Below are positions 17,721 to 26,641 of a stretch of 64,000 nt of DNA, piece after piece. The stretch is taken from assembly GCF_051521495.1 (NCBI RefSeq), contig NZ_CP150355.1:6200001-6264000 (forward strand), given 5' to 3'. The DNA is from Sorangium sp051521495 (GTDB taxonomy: Bacteria > Myxococcota_A > Polyangia > Polyangiales > Polyangiaceae). Numbering within the stretch: the first letter of the stretch is position 1; each line of letters opens with the position of its first letter. The translations under genes were made by a program, and so were the position numbers. The notes under the pieces are model-generated. The model had not been told where the DNA came from. It ran no database searches and was given only the letters and a program-made list of their open reading frames with translations.

Positions 17721-18777
17721 AGAGAGGTCCGGCCTCGACGGAGGCGGGCACCTTGCGATCGTAGAGCGCGGACGGCGCGATGACGGAGCCGGGCGCGTAG
17801 AGGTGGCAGCGGACCCAGTGCCCCGACCCGACGTCGACGGCCCCCGGCATCTGCTCCCGGCACGTGTTCATCACGCTCGGGCAGCGGTCTGCGAAGGGGC
17901 AGCCCGGCGGCGGGTCGATGAGCTTCGGCGCCCCGGAGCGGGCCGGGAGCTCGCCGCGGATCGAGCCGTTCGGATCCGGAACCGCCGAGAGCAGGAGCCT
18001 CGTGTACGGGTGCGCCGGCTGCTGCATCAGCTCCTCGCTCGGCGCGCCCTCCACGATGTGGCCGGCGTACATCACCATCGTGCGATCCGCGACGTAGCGC
18101 GCGCTCGCGATGTCGTGCGTGATGTAGAGGTACGAGATGCCGCGCTCCTCCTTGAGCTTCTCCATCAGGTTGAGGACGCCCATGCGGATCGAGACGTCGA
18201 GCATCGAGATCGGCTCGTCCGCGAGGATCACGCTGGGATCCACGGCGAGGGCGCGGGCGATCGCCACGCGCTGCCGCTGGCCGCCCGACAGCTGGTACGG
18301 GAACTTGAGCGCGACCTCCGCGGGCGGGTTCAGATCGACCGTCTTGAGGAGCGCGTGCACCTTCTCCTGGAGGATCGCCGGCGTGGGCGCCTTGTTGTGG
18401 AGCAGGAGCGGCCGCTCGAGGTGGTAGCCGATGGTGTGCACCGGGTTGAGCGAACCGAACGGATCCTGAAAGATCATCTGCACCTGCCCGCGGTAAGCGA
18501 GCGAGGCGCGGGTCGGCTCCTCCTTCAGCACGTCGCGACCCTTGAACAGGATCTGCCCGCTGCTCGGGGGCATCAGCCGCGCGAGGAGCCGCGCGATCGT
18601 GCTCTTGCCGCTGCCCGACTCGCCGACCAGCGCGATGACCTCACGCTCTGCCAGCGAGAACGATGCGTCGTGCAGCGCCCGGAGCTGCTGCGCTCGCAGC
18701 CCGCCGCCGACAGGGAAGTATTTTCCCAGGCGCACCACGTCGAGGACAGGCGAGACAGAAGGTTGCGTCATCGTCAT
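17719..18777 (-). CDS. ABC importer ATP-binding protein, OppF/DppF type
   Basis: The 352-residue ATPase energises a peptide/oligosaccharide importer. It has Walker A GESGSGKST, Q-loop QMIFQDPFGSLNP, signature LSGGQRQRVAIARAL and Walker B VILADEP. The C-terminal oligopeptide-transport extension carries the Cys pattern (CPFADRCP...C) typical of OppF/DppF. It starts two bases after the OppD-type gene and ends against hairpin copy 2. Together with the downstream GH1 enzyme this favours oligosaccharide rather than peptide cargo. Confidence 0.92.
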   Translation of the reverse strand: MTMTQPSVSPVLDVVRLGKYFPVGGGLRAQQLRALHDASFSLAEREVIALVGESGSGKSTIARLLARLMPPSSGQILFKGRDVLKEEPTRASLAYRGQVQMIFQDPFGSLNPVHTIGYHLERPLLLHNKAPTPAILQEKVHALLKTVDLNPPAEVALKFPYQLSGGQRQRVAIARALAVDPSVILADEPISMLDVSIRMGVLNLMEKLKEERGISYLYITHDIASARYVADRTMVMYAGHIVEGAPSEELMQQPAHPYTRLLLSAVPDPNGSIRGELPARSGAPKLIDPPPGCPFADRCPSVMNTCREQMPGAVDVGSGHWVRCHLYAPGSVIAPSALYDRKVPASVEAGPL

Positions 18778-18779
18778 CG

Positions 18780-19739
18780 TCAGTAGAGGTGGCAGGCGCC
18801 GCGGTGCTCGGGCGCGATTTCACGAAGGACGGGCAGCTCGTTCTGGCAGGTCGCGAAGGCCTGCGGACACCGGGGATGGAAGCGGCAACCGGGCGGCGGG
18901 TTCCGCATGTCGGGCGGCGAGCCCGGGATGCCCTGCAGCTTGCGGCGCGGCCCCCGGACCGAGGGGAACGACCCGAGGAGCCCCTGCGTGTACGGGTGCT
19001 TCGGATCGCTGAAGAGGTCCTTGGCGCGGGCGGTCTCCGCGAGCTTGCCCGCGTAGAGGATGGCGATGCGCGTGGAGAACTCGGCGATGAGCGAGAGGTC
19101 GTGCGTGATGAAAAGGATCGAGAAGCCGAGGCGCTCCTTGAGCTCGGCGATCTGCTGCAGGATCTCCTTCTGCACGACCACGTCGAGCGCCGTCGTCGGC
19201 TCATCCATGATGAGGAACGGCGGCTTGAGCGCCATCGCGATCGCGATGACCACGCGCTGGCGCATACCGCCCGACAGCTGGTGCGGGTAGCTGCTCAGGC
19301 GCGACGTGTCGATGTTCACGAGCTTGAGCAGCGCGGCCGCGCGCTCCATCGCCTGCGCGGGCGTCACGCCGTCGTGCGCGATGATCGGATCCGCGATCTG
19401 CTCGCCGATCGTCAGCACCGGGTTGAGCGCGGTCATCGCGCTCTGGAACACCAGCGCCATCTTCCGCCAGCGGAAGCCGCGGAGCTGCTCCTCGTTCATC
19501 GCCAGGACGTCCTGCCCGGCGAAGTACACGTGCCCGCCCGTGATGACCGCCGGCGGGCGGAGCAGCCGCATGATGGCCATCGCCACCGTCGACTTGCCGC
19601 TCCCCGACTCGCCCGCGAGGCCGAGCACCTCGCCCGGGGCGATGTCGAAGGAGACGTTGTCGACCGCGCACACCGGACCCGTCGGGGTGATGAACTCGAC
19701 CCGGAGATCCTGAACCGAGAGAAGCGGACTAGGCGCCAT
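18780..19739 (-). CDS. ABC importer ATP-binding protein, OppD/DppD type
   Basis: The 319-residue ATPase has Walker A GESGSGKST, signature LSGGMRQRVVIAIAM, Walker B FLIMDEP and the C-terminal OppD/DppD extension with conserved Cys residues (CRFHPRCPQAF). It partners the OppF-type ATPase immediately downstream. Its start overlaps the permease gene by 11 bases, which indicates translational coupling in the operon. Confidence 0.92.
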   Translation of the reverse strand: MAPSPLLSVQDLRVEFITPTGPVCAVDNVSFDIAPGEVLGLAGESGSGKSTVAMAIMRLLRPPAVITGGHVYFAGQDVLAMNEEQLRGFRWRKMALVFQSAMTALNPVLTIGEQIADPIIAHDGVTPAQAMERAAALLKLVNIDTSRLSSYPHQLSGGMRQRVVIAIAMALKPPFLIMDEPTTALDVVVQKEILQQIAELKERLGFSILFITHDLSLIAEFSTRIAILYAGKLAETARAKDLFSDPKHPYTQGLLGSFPSVRGPRRKLQGIPGSPPDMRNPPPGCRFHPRCPQAFATCQNELPVLREIAPEHRGACHLY

Positions 19740-20685
19740 GAGTCCTCACCACCGGCGTAGACGGACCCGCCGTGACTTTGCGGCTCTTGAGGAGACGCGA
19801 CCAGGCTCCCTCCGCGCGGAGCCGCGGATTCGAGATCTCGTCGATCGCGTAATTGATGAGCGTGAGCGCGAACCCGACCAGCGCGACGCACACGCCGGTG
19901 GGCACGATGGTCCACCACGCGCCCGTGAGGAGCGCGGCGTTGTTGCTCGCCCAGTAGAGGTTCGTCCCCCAGGTGATGGCGCTCAGGTCGCCGAGCCCGA
20001 GGAACTCGAGGCCGACCTGGGCGCCGATGGCGTAAACCGTCGCGCCGATGAAGCCGGACATGAGGAGCGACGTCATGTTCGGCAGGATCTCCACAAAGAT
20101 GATGCGCGCGCTGCTCTCGCCGCTCACGAGGGCCGCGGACACGAAGTCCTTGTCGCGCAGCGCCAGCACCTGCGAGCGGAGCACACGCGCGTTCCACGCC
20201 CAGCCCGTGAGGACGAGGACGAACAGGATCGTCAGCGGCCCGGCCGGCAGGTAGGCCGCGATGACCACGGCCATCGGCAGGCCAGGGATGATCAGGAACA
20301 CGTTCGTGAGCAGCGAGAGCACGCTGTCGATCCAGCCGCCGAAGTAGCCCCCGGCCATGCCGATCGCCGCGCCGATCGCGATCACGGCGAAGCCCGTGGC
20401 GAAGCCGACGGCCAGTGAGGTCCGCGCGCCGACGATCGTCTGCGCGAGCACGTCCTGCCCCTGGCCGTTCGTGCCGAACAGGTGCTCGGCAGAGGGAGCC
20501 TCGTGCGGTATGCCCACGAACGCGTGCGGATCTTGGCGCACGATCGAGGGACCGAGCAGCGAGAGGAGCAGGAAGAAGAGCACAATGAGCGTGCCCGCCA
20601 TCGCCTTGCGATTCGAGAGGAGCAGGCGGAGCCATCCCGCCGCACGGGAGGCGCCGCCCCCGCTGTTGCCTTGTTGCGCAGCCAT
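19729..20685 (-). CDS. ABC importer permease, OppC/DppC type
   Basis: The 318-residue inner-membrane permease has an N-terminal helix after a short polar leader, the family block HLFGTNGQGQDVL, and about five further helices. The EAA-like coupling loop is around SGESSARIIFVEILPN. AGGAG lies just before ATG 20685. It forms the translocation pore with the OppB-type permease, whose gene lies 21 bp upstream. Confidence 0.9.
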   Translation of the reverse strand: MAAQQGNSGGGASRAAGWLRLLLSNRKAMAGTLIVLFFLLLSLLGPSIVRQDPHAFVGIPHEAPSAEHLFGTNGQGQDVLAQTIVGARTSLAVGFATGFAVIAIGAAIGMAGGYFGGWIDSVLSLLTNVFLIIPGLPMAVVIAAYLPAGPLTILFVLVLTGWAWNARVLRSQVLALRDKDFVSAALVSGESSARIIFVEILPNMTSLLMSGFIGATVYAIGAQVGLEFLGLGDLSAITWGTNLYWASNNAALLTGAWWTIVPTGVCVALVGFALTLINYAIDEISNPRLRAEGAWSRLLKSRKVTAGPSTPVVRTHGA

Positions 20686-20706
20686 CGCTTCTCCTGGACC
20701 CAGCCG

Positions 20707-21684
20707 TCAGCGCCCGCGGGCGCGGGGATCAAGAAACACGTAGATCACGTCGACCAGGAAGTTCGCCCCCAGCACGGCGAACGTGATGGTGAGGAAGATC
20801 CCCTGCATGAGCGGATAGTCCTGGTTTCGAACCGCCTGGATGAGCAGAAAGCCTTGCCCCGGATACGAGAAGACGATCTCGGTGAGCAGCGAGCCGGCGA
20901 GGACGAAGCCGAGCGCCATGCCGAAGCCGGTGACGTTGGGCAGGAGCGCGTTCCTCGCGGCGTAGGTGAACATGACCCGCCACTGCGAGAGCCCCTTGGC
21001 CTGCGCCATCGTGATGTACTCCTCGGACAGCACGGTGACCATCGCGCTGCGCATGCCAAGCATCCAGCCGCCGATGGTGGCGATGACGATCGACAGGGCG
21101 GGCAGGACCATGTGCGAGACCACGCTCCCGATGAACTCCAGGCTCCACTCGGGCGAGAGCGTGTCGCTGTAGGCGTGGCGCAGCGGGAAGAGACCGAGCA
21201 CGAACCCGAGGATGTAGAGCGACACCATCGCGAGCCAGAAGTAGGGGAACGCCCCGAGGAACATCAGGACCGGCGGCATGATCGAGTCGAGCCAGCCGCC
21301 CCGCTTCCACGTCGCGATGATCCCGAGCAGCGTCCCCATGCCGAAGCTGACGATCACGGCGGCGCCCGACAGGAGCAGCGTCCAGCCGAGCCCCGTCGCG
21401 ATCACTTCCGTCACCTTCGCGGGGAAGTGCGCGACCGATGTGCCGAAATCGCCGACCAGGATGTGGCTCAGGTAGGTGACGTACTGTTTGTAGAGCGGCT
21501 CACCCGTGAACCCGAACGCCTTCCGCAGCGCATCGATCGCCTCCGGCTGCAGCTGCCCCCGGAAGCGCACGAACATGGCCGAGGCTGGATCGCCCGGCAT
21601 GGCGCGCGGAATAAGGAAGTTCAGGGTGAGCGACGCCCACGCCGCGATGAAGTACAAGCCCAGCTGTCGCAGAAGGTAACGCAC
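20707..21684 (-). CDS. ABC importer permease, OppB/DppB type
   Basis: The 325-residue permease shows the typical N-terminal helix followed by FLIPRAMPGDPASAM, a large periplasmic loop, and five more helices. The EAA loop is AQAKGLSQWRVMFTYAARNALLP. The C-terminus ends in DPRARGR, as in DppB-like proteins. It is the second gene of the operon, 48 bp after the binding protein. Confidence 0.92.
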   Translation of the reverse strand: MRYLLRQLGLYFIAAWASLTLNFLIPRAMPGDPASAMFVRFRGQLQPEAIDALRKAFGFTGEPLYKQYVTYLSHILVGDFGTSVAHFPAKVTEVIATGLGWTLLLSGAAVIVSFGMGTLLGIIATWKRGGWLDSIMPPVLMFLGAFPYFWLAMVSLYILGFVLGLFPLRHAYSDTLSPEWSLEFIGSVVSHMVLPALSIVIATIGGWMLGMRSAMVTVLSEEYITMAQAKGLSQWRVMFTYAARNALLPNVTGFGMALGFVLAGSLLTEIVFSYPGQGFLLIQAVRNQDYPLMQGIFLTITFAVLGANFLVDVIYVFLDPRARGR

Positions 21685-21732
21685 AGAAGCTCTCTCTTTT
21701 AACCTGCTCTCCGGATCAGGTCACGCCCAACT

Positions 21733-23460
21733 TCACTTCGGCTTGAGCTCGGTGAGGACCAGCAGATACTCGGGCGGGTTGTTCGGCGACAGCTTCGCGT
21801 ACGGGTTCTCCTTGCTCGGGAACCCGGTGAAGCGGCGGGTGTTGTACTCGCCCCAGGACGGTCCGGGGAACAGCGGGATCGAGGGCGCCGCCTCGGAGAA
21901 GATCTCCTCGAGCTGCTCGATGATCTTCTTCTGCTCCGCCGGCTCGGTCGCGGCCTCGAACGACTCGAAGAGGCTGTCGGCCTGCTTGGCGCCGAAGCGA
22001 TGCCAGTTGCGCGCCGATGCCTCGCCGACCGGCTTCACCGTCGCGGTGCCGAGGAGGTCTCGGTAGAAGTTGTAGGGGGTCGGCTCCTCGTTCGACCAGC
22101 CCATCGACAGGTCGAAGGTGCCCTTCTGGAGCGCCTCGAAGAACGCGCTGAAGTCGTACGTCTTCAGCGTGGCCTCGATGCCGATCTGCTTCACCTGCTG
22201 CGTGACGATCTGCGCCGCGCGCACCCAGTCGGACCAGCCCGTGACGACGTTGATGTCGAAGCGCAGCGGCTTCCCGTCCTTCACGCGGATGCCGTCCGCC
22301 CCCTTGGCGTAGCCCGCCTCGTCGAGGATCTGGTTCGCCTTAGCGACGTTGAACTTGACCCAGTCGCCCGCCTCGACCGTCTTCTGGCTGCGCCAGCGCT
22401 CGTGCGCGTCGCTCAGCGCCGTCGCGTCCGCCGGCCGCGTGTAGTTGTTCATCGCGACCTTGACGATCTGCTCGCGGTCGAGCGACATGCTGATCGCCTT
22501 GCGCACCCTCACGTCGTCGAGGGGCTTCTTCGTCGTGTTCGTGTAGACGAACACGGTGCTGCCGACGAGCGGGAACCAGTAGTGGTGATTCGTGGGGTCC
22601 TTGCCGACGTAGACCTTCTCGATCTCGGGGACGAAGTTGCCGGCCCAGTCGACCTCGCCGTTCAAGAGCGCCAGGTTCGCCTGGTCGTTGCCCGGGTACG
22701 CCGGGAAGCGGAGCCCCTTGATCGCGGGCTTGCCTTGCTGCCAGTAGTTCGGGTTCCGGCCGAGCTCGTAGATCTGGTTCTGGAAGGTCTTCACCTCGGT
22801 GAAGGGCCCCGTCGCGACAGGGTTCTCGTTCGTGTACGTGACCGGATCCGCCACGTCCTTCCACTTGTGCTCCGGAACGATCGGCTGGTGCCCGAGGAAG
22901 ACGAGCCCGGGGACGTACGGCCGCGTGAGCGTGAACTCGACCGTGGAGTCGCTCTTGGCCTCAACCGCCGTCAGCCACTTCCAAACGCCTTGCAGGTCGA
23001 GGGCGACGTGCTTCTTCAGGAGCCCGAAGGTGAAGGCCACATCCTTCGCCGTGAACGGCTGGCCATCGGACCACTTGACGCCGGAACGCGTCGTGACGGT
23101 GAGCGTCTTGTTCCCGTTACCCCACTCGTACTTCGATGCGAGCCAGGGGGTGAACTCGCCCTTCATCGTGTTGTAAACGAGGAGCGGCTCGTAGATGCCA
23201 GCGACGGTTGGCCAGCGAACGTTGCCTGATGCGAGCAGAGGATTGAAGTTCCGCACCCACGACGCTTGCTGCTCGATCGAGACGGTCAGGAAGGTGTCGG
23301 CGGCCGCGGAGGGCTTGCTCGCGCCCGACCCCGGCGCGGTGCTCGCGCCGCCCGTGGAGTCCTTGGTCGGTTCGGACTTCCTGCACCCCCCTGTGACGCC
23401 GACCGAAAGCAGCAACGTCGACAATACGAATGTCCGACGCGGCAACAACCAGTTCCTCAT
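21733..23460 (-). CDS. ABC importer substrate-binding lipoprotein (SBP family 5), probable cello-oligosaccharide binder
   Basis: The 575-residue lipoprotein has a short signal ending in GVTGGC (lipidated Cys26), a Ser/Gly linker, and the SBP_bac_5 fold (VRKAISMSLDREQIVKVAMN is a conserved block). ATG 23460 was chosen because GAGGAG lies upstream and the signal peptide then starts correctly. The C-terminal part PLFPGPSWGEYNTRRF resembles the cellobiose/xylobiose-binding branch seen in Thermotoga. With a GH1 beta-glucosidase at the end of the operon, beta-linked oligosaccharides are the likely ligand; that is an inference. Peptide binding is the main alternative. Confidence 0.85.
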   Translation of the reverse strand: MRNWLLPRRTFVLSTLLLSVGVTGGCRKSEPTKDSTGGASTAPGSGASKPSAAADTFLTVSIEQQASWVRNFNPLLASGNVRWPTVAGIYEPLLVYNTMKGEFTPWLASKYEWGNGNKTLTVTTRSGVKWSDGQPFTAKDVAFTFGLLKKHVALDLQGVWKWLTAVEAKSDSTVEFTLTRPYVPGLVFLGHQPIVPEHKWKDVADPVTYTNENPVATGPFTEVKTFQNQIYELGRNPNYWQQGKPAIKGLRFPAYPGNDQANLALLNGEVDWAGNFVPEIEKVYVGKDPTNHHYWFPLVGSTVFVYTNTTKKPLDDVRVRKAISMSLDREQIVKVAMNNYTRPADATALSDAHERWRSQKTVEAGDWVKFNVAKANQILDEAGYAKGADGIRVKDGKPLRFDINVVTGWSDWVRAAQIVTQQVKQIGIEATLKTYDFSAFFEALQKGTFDLSMGWSNEEPTPYNFYRDLLGTATVKPVGEASARNWHRFGAKQADSLFESFEAATEPAEQKKIIEQLEEIFSEAAPSIPLFPGPSWGEYNTRRFTGFPSKENPYAKLSPNNPPEYLLVLTELKPK

Positions 23461-23615
23461 GAGAATGCTCCTCGCGGGGCCCTCGTGGACACGCCCGAGC
23501 GCCCACCGTCCCTCTCCCATTCAGTCGATCTTCCTGGAAGCCACCACGTGGCAGAGCGTCTCGCCGGAATTCGACACCGCGACGCAGTGCGCCATACCAG
23601 CATCCAGACGTCGGC

Positions 23616-23645
23616 ACTGTAGCCGTTTTCCCACAGCAGTGTCAA
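23616..23645 (-). promoter_or_regulatory. Candidate sigma70-type promoter for the sugar-uptake operon
   Basis: Read on the minus strand, a perfect -35 TTGACA (23640-23645) is followed by an 18-bp spacer and TACAGT (23616-23621). This would give a leader of about 150 nt before ATG 23460. The motif also sits within a partial inverted repeat (CACTG...CAGTG). No other convincing promoter was found in the region. Confidence 0.5.
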
Positions 23646-24066
23646 CGGGGATTCGAGGTCGCTACCAAGTTCTCGCGCCGCTCACTCAGCCGCGTTTTCA
23701 TGGGAGATGTCGTGGTGCGTCATGTCTCGTGGCAGCAACTCCGTCTCAAGGTGCTCGTGTTGTGATCACGCGTCGCAAGGAAGGATGGCTTAAGCGTTGG
23801 CACTGTTATTTTCTCGGGCCACAGCAAGCAAGCAAGGGAGTCGCTGACGCGTCGTTTCAGGCACCTCAGGTGCGCCACGTCTCACGCGCGTCCGGGGCAC
23901 GTGTATACAGACGTCCGCGGGCGATTACAAGACCAGAAATTTCCAACTTCGCGCCGGTGGACGGAGGCTCGCTCGCAGGGCGAGGCATGGACACCCCTGG
24001 GCGGGCGGAGAAGGGAGATCGTGCCCTGAAGGCGCGCGCGGGCGATGGTCGGGTGCGCTCACCGTT

Positions 24067-24111
24067 GTAGTGCCGACCGCGATTCGAGGCCGTAGTGCCG
24101 GCTGCGATTCG
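24067..24111. repeat. 20-bp direct repeat, 25-bp period
   Basis: GTAGTGCCGACCGCGATTCG (24067-24086) recurs with two changes at 24092-24111. Confidence 0.8.
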
Positions 24112-24163
24112 GTGCCTGACGGGCCGGGCCCCGCCGACGTGGACCGTGAGCGTCGAACACCGG

Positions 24164-24216
24164 ACATCAGAGGACCACGTAACATCAGAGGACCACGTAC
24201 ATCAGAGGACCACGTA
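24164..24216. repeat. Triple direct repeat of an 18-bp unit
   Basis: ACATCAGAGGACCACGTA occurs at 24164-24181 and 24182-24199, and again without the first base at 24200-24216. There are no substitutions. It lies about 70 bp past the stop of the minus-strand beta-helix gene. Confidence 0.9.
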
Positions 24217-24283
24217 TCGGGAGGGGCTCCATTCGATGTCTTCGAGGTTTCGTGCGGAGGCGGGGGCGGCGGACGGGCGCGCC

Positions 24284-26641
24284 TCAAGGGAGCGGGGGAG
24301 CGGACGCTGGCACGCGGAGGTCGCCGCCGAAGAGCTCGTCTGCCGCGCTGTTGTCGAGGAACGCGCTCTCCTTACCCAGCTTCAGCTGAGGGCCAGGCGA
24401 GCCCTGCACGACCAGCCCGAAGCGATTGCCCGAGGCGTGAACCCGAGAGAGGCGACCCGCGCTCTGGTCGTACAGGATGCCGGCCCTCGCACAGCCTTTC
24501 ACCCGGACGTCGTCGAGGACGACGGTGGAGCCGGCGAGCGCGAGGACGCCGTCGGCGACCCGATCGTCGCGCCGCCCGCCGGCCGCCGCGCGGGGGTCGC
24601 CCGTCACGCCGTCGACGACCGTTTGCGAGATCTCCGCGTCGGACGCGAACAGCGCCACGCCGGCCGTGCGGCTCGCGCGGACGAGGGACGAGGCGAGCCG
24701 GATCTCGTACCGAGCGGCGGCGACGCCGATGCCCGTGCTGTCGTCGCCGGCCGCGCCGCCCGAGGTGCCGTCGATGAGATTGCCGGTGATCTCGACCTTG
24801 CTGCCGAGCACCTCCGTGCCGGCGAAGACGCCGACAGAGCGGTTGCCGCTCACGACATTGCCCGTGAGCACCGCGGTGGCGCCCCGGTAGATGACGATCC
24901 CCTGCCCCACCGGCGCACGGAGGTCCGGCGCGACATGCCCCTCGACGAGGCTGCCTGTCACGGTCGCCTCGGACCCGTCATACCCCACGAGCAGGCCGGT
25001 GCCCTCGTTGCCGCGAATGGCGTTCGACGCGAGCGCCACGCGGCCCTCCATCACGGTCAGCCCGGCGCCGTCCCCCCAGCCCCCTTCGGCGACGGTGCCT
25101 TCGATGAGGTCGCCGCCGGCGATCAGCTCGGCGGCGGAGTCGCCGACGTGGATCCCGGTGCCGCGGTTCCGGACGACCGCGCTGTCGTCGAGGCGCATCG
25201 CCGCGCCGCGGGCGACGGCGACGCCGAATCCGCCGAGCAGCGAGCCGGTCGGGGCCGCCACCGTGCCCTGGACCAGGCTCCGCGTCATCGTCGCCGCGGC
25301 GCCCTCGCCGATGACGGCGACGCCGATCTCCGCGTTGCCGAGGACCACGCTCGAGTCGATGGCCATGCGCGATCGCCTCGTCACATACACGCCAATGCCA
25401 TAAGCCGGCTCGAAGCCCCCGGGGATCGTCCCCTCGACGAGCACGCCAGAGAGGGTCGCGGACGCGCTGGCCGCCACGAAGATCCCCGATAGCTGGTTTC
25501 CGACGACAGCCGTGCTCTCGATCGACGCATCGGCGCCGTCCTGCACGGCGATCCCCTGGCCGTCCGGGTAGTGCTCCGACGACTGGGTCCCTTCGACGAG
25601 GCTGCCCACCACGGCCGCCGTGGAGCCCGCGCCGAGCGCCGCCACGCCCGCCGCGCGGTTGCCCGTGACGGCGCTCTCCTTCACGACGACCGCGCCGCCG
25701 GCGTCCGCAAAGGCGCCGATCCCTGTGCCTGCGTCGCCGAAGCGCGTCCCCTCGATCCAGCTCTGCGTCGCCGAGAGCCGGGCGCCGTCGCTCGACTGGA
25801 CGCCGGCGTGCAAGGCGTCTTTGATGCGAACGCGCTCGAGCGTCACGGCGCTCGCGCCGGTCGCCACGACGCCCGCGCCGTCTCCGCCGATCTCGATCCC
25901 CCGGAGCGTCACCTCCCCTGCGTCGAGCACGGCCACGATCGCGGGGGGACGCACGAGCGCGCTCACCCCGCGGATCCGCACGCGCGAGGCGCACCGGCCG
26001 GCGATCGCGAGCGGCTTCGTGATGACGATCGGCTCGTCATAGGTGCCCTCCGCGAGCGCGATCGTCCCGCCGTCGGCGACGCGCCCGAGCGCCGCCTCGA
26101 TCGTCGTGACCGGCCTCTCTTCGGATCCGTCGCCGTCGGCGCCGGCGTAGCTCGGATCCACATAGACGTTCCCAGGCGCGCGAGCGATGCTCCCCCAGGG
26201 CCCGAGCCCGCAGCCGGCGGGCCCGTCGACCGGCACGCACCCCGCTTCCGGCGCCGCGAACGTGCCTGTCGGGCACATCGCCATGGCCGGCCGGCAGAGG
26301 CCGTCGTCGCCCATGAGCTCTGGAGCACAGCGCGGGATGCCGATGGGAACACAGCCCTCATCGAACTTCGGGATCGTCCCCGGAGGGCATTTCGCCATCG
26401 ATGGATGGCAGAGGCCATCGTCCTCCACGAACAGCTCGGCGCACCCCTGGATGCCCACCGGCATGCACGCGCCCGCGGGCCCGAGGACGTGCCCAGGCGT
26501 GCAGCGCGACGCGACGGGCTCGCCTTGGAGCGGGTCGTCGGAGCTCCGCGTGGGATCGCTGCACGCCGCGGCGAGCAGCGATAGGGCCGCGAGGCAGGCG
26601 GCCAGGCAAGGTGAACCCGCGCGCATCGCGCAGCAGCGCAT
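24284..26641 (-). CDS. Right-handed parallel beta-helix repeat lipoprotein
   Basis: The 785-residue product has a signal peptide with lipobox SLLAAAC (Cys27). Three Cys-rich segments follow (CTPGHVLGPAGACMPVGIQGC type, about 45-135). The rest is a DUF1565/PbH1 beta-helix (about 150-760) whose rungs repeat GTGIHVGDSAA-like and VTGNRAAGVAALGAG-like blocks. AAGGAGGGG precedes ATG 26641. Such proteins sit on the outer surface and may bind or cleave polysaccharide, but no catalytic triad typical of pectate lyases was recognised. It is monocistronic, transcribed away from a long gene-free tract. Confidence 0.85.
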   Translation of the reverse strand: MRCCAMRAGSPCLAACLAALSLLAAACSDPTRSSDDPLQGEPVASRCTPGHVLGPAGACMPVGIQGCAELFVEDDGLCHPSMAKCPPGTIPKFDEGCVPIGIPRCAPELMGDDGLCRPAMAMCPTGTFAAPEAGCVPVDGPAGCGLGPWGSIARAPGNVYVDPSYAGADGDGSEERPVTTIEAALGRVADGGTIALAEGTYDEPIVITKPLAIAGRCASRVRIRGVSALVRPPAIVAVLDAGEVTLRGIEIGGDGAGVVATGASAVTLERVRIKDALHAGVQSSDGARLSATQSWIEGTRFGDAGTGIGAFADAGGAVVVKESAVTGNRAAGVAALGAGSTAAVVGSLVEGTQSSEHYPDGQGIAVQDGADASIESTAVVGNQLSGIFVAASASATLSGVLVEGTIPGGFEPAYGIGVYVTRRSRMAIDSSVVLGNAEIGVAVIGEGAAATMTRSLVQGTVAAPTGSLLGGFGVAVARGAAMRLDDSAVVRNRGTGIHVGDSAAELIAGGDLIEGTVAEGGWGDGAGLTVMEGRVALASNAIRGNEGTGLLVGYDGSEATVTGSLVEGHVAPDLRAPVGQGIVIYRGATAVLTGNVVSGNRSVGVFAGTEVLGSKVEITGNLIDGTSGGAAGDDSTGIGVAAARYEIRLASSLVRASRTAGVALFASDAEISQTVVDGVTGDPRAAAGGRRDDRVADGVLALAGSTVVLDDVRVKGCARAGILYDQSAGRLSRVHASGNRFGLVVQGSPGPQLKLGKESAFLDNSAADELFGGDLRVPASAPPLP

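Larger units (their letters stand above)
23646..24283. other. Gene-free region upstream of the uptake operon
   Basis: No supported gene lies between the candidate promoter and the end of the beta-helix lipoprotein gene. The stretch is less G+C-rich than its surroundings. It contains two small direct-repeat clusters (24067-24111 and 24164-24216). Confidence 0.6.

Noticed and set aside
23796..23835. Possible sigma54 promoter (TGGCAC followed by TTTTC)
   Set aside because: The -24 half is good but the -12 half lacks GC, and no gene starts downstream on that strand.
24164..24216. Possible short CRISPR array
   Set aside because: Units are directly adjacent with no spacers and no cas genes are present.
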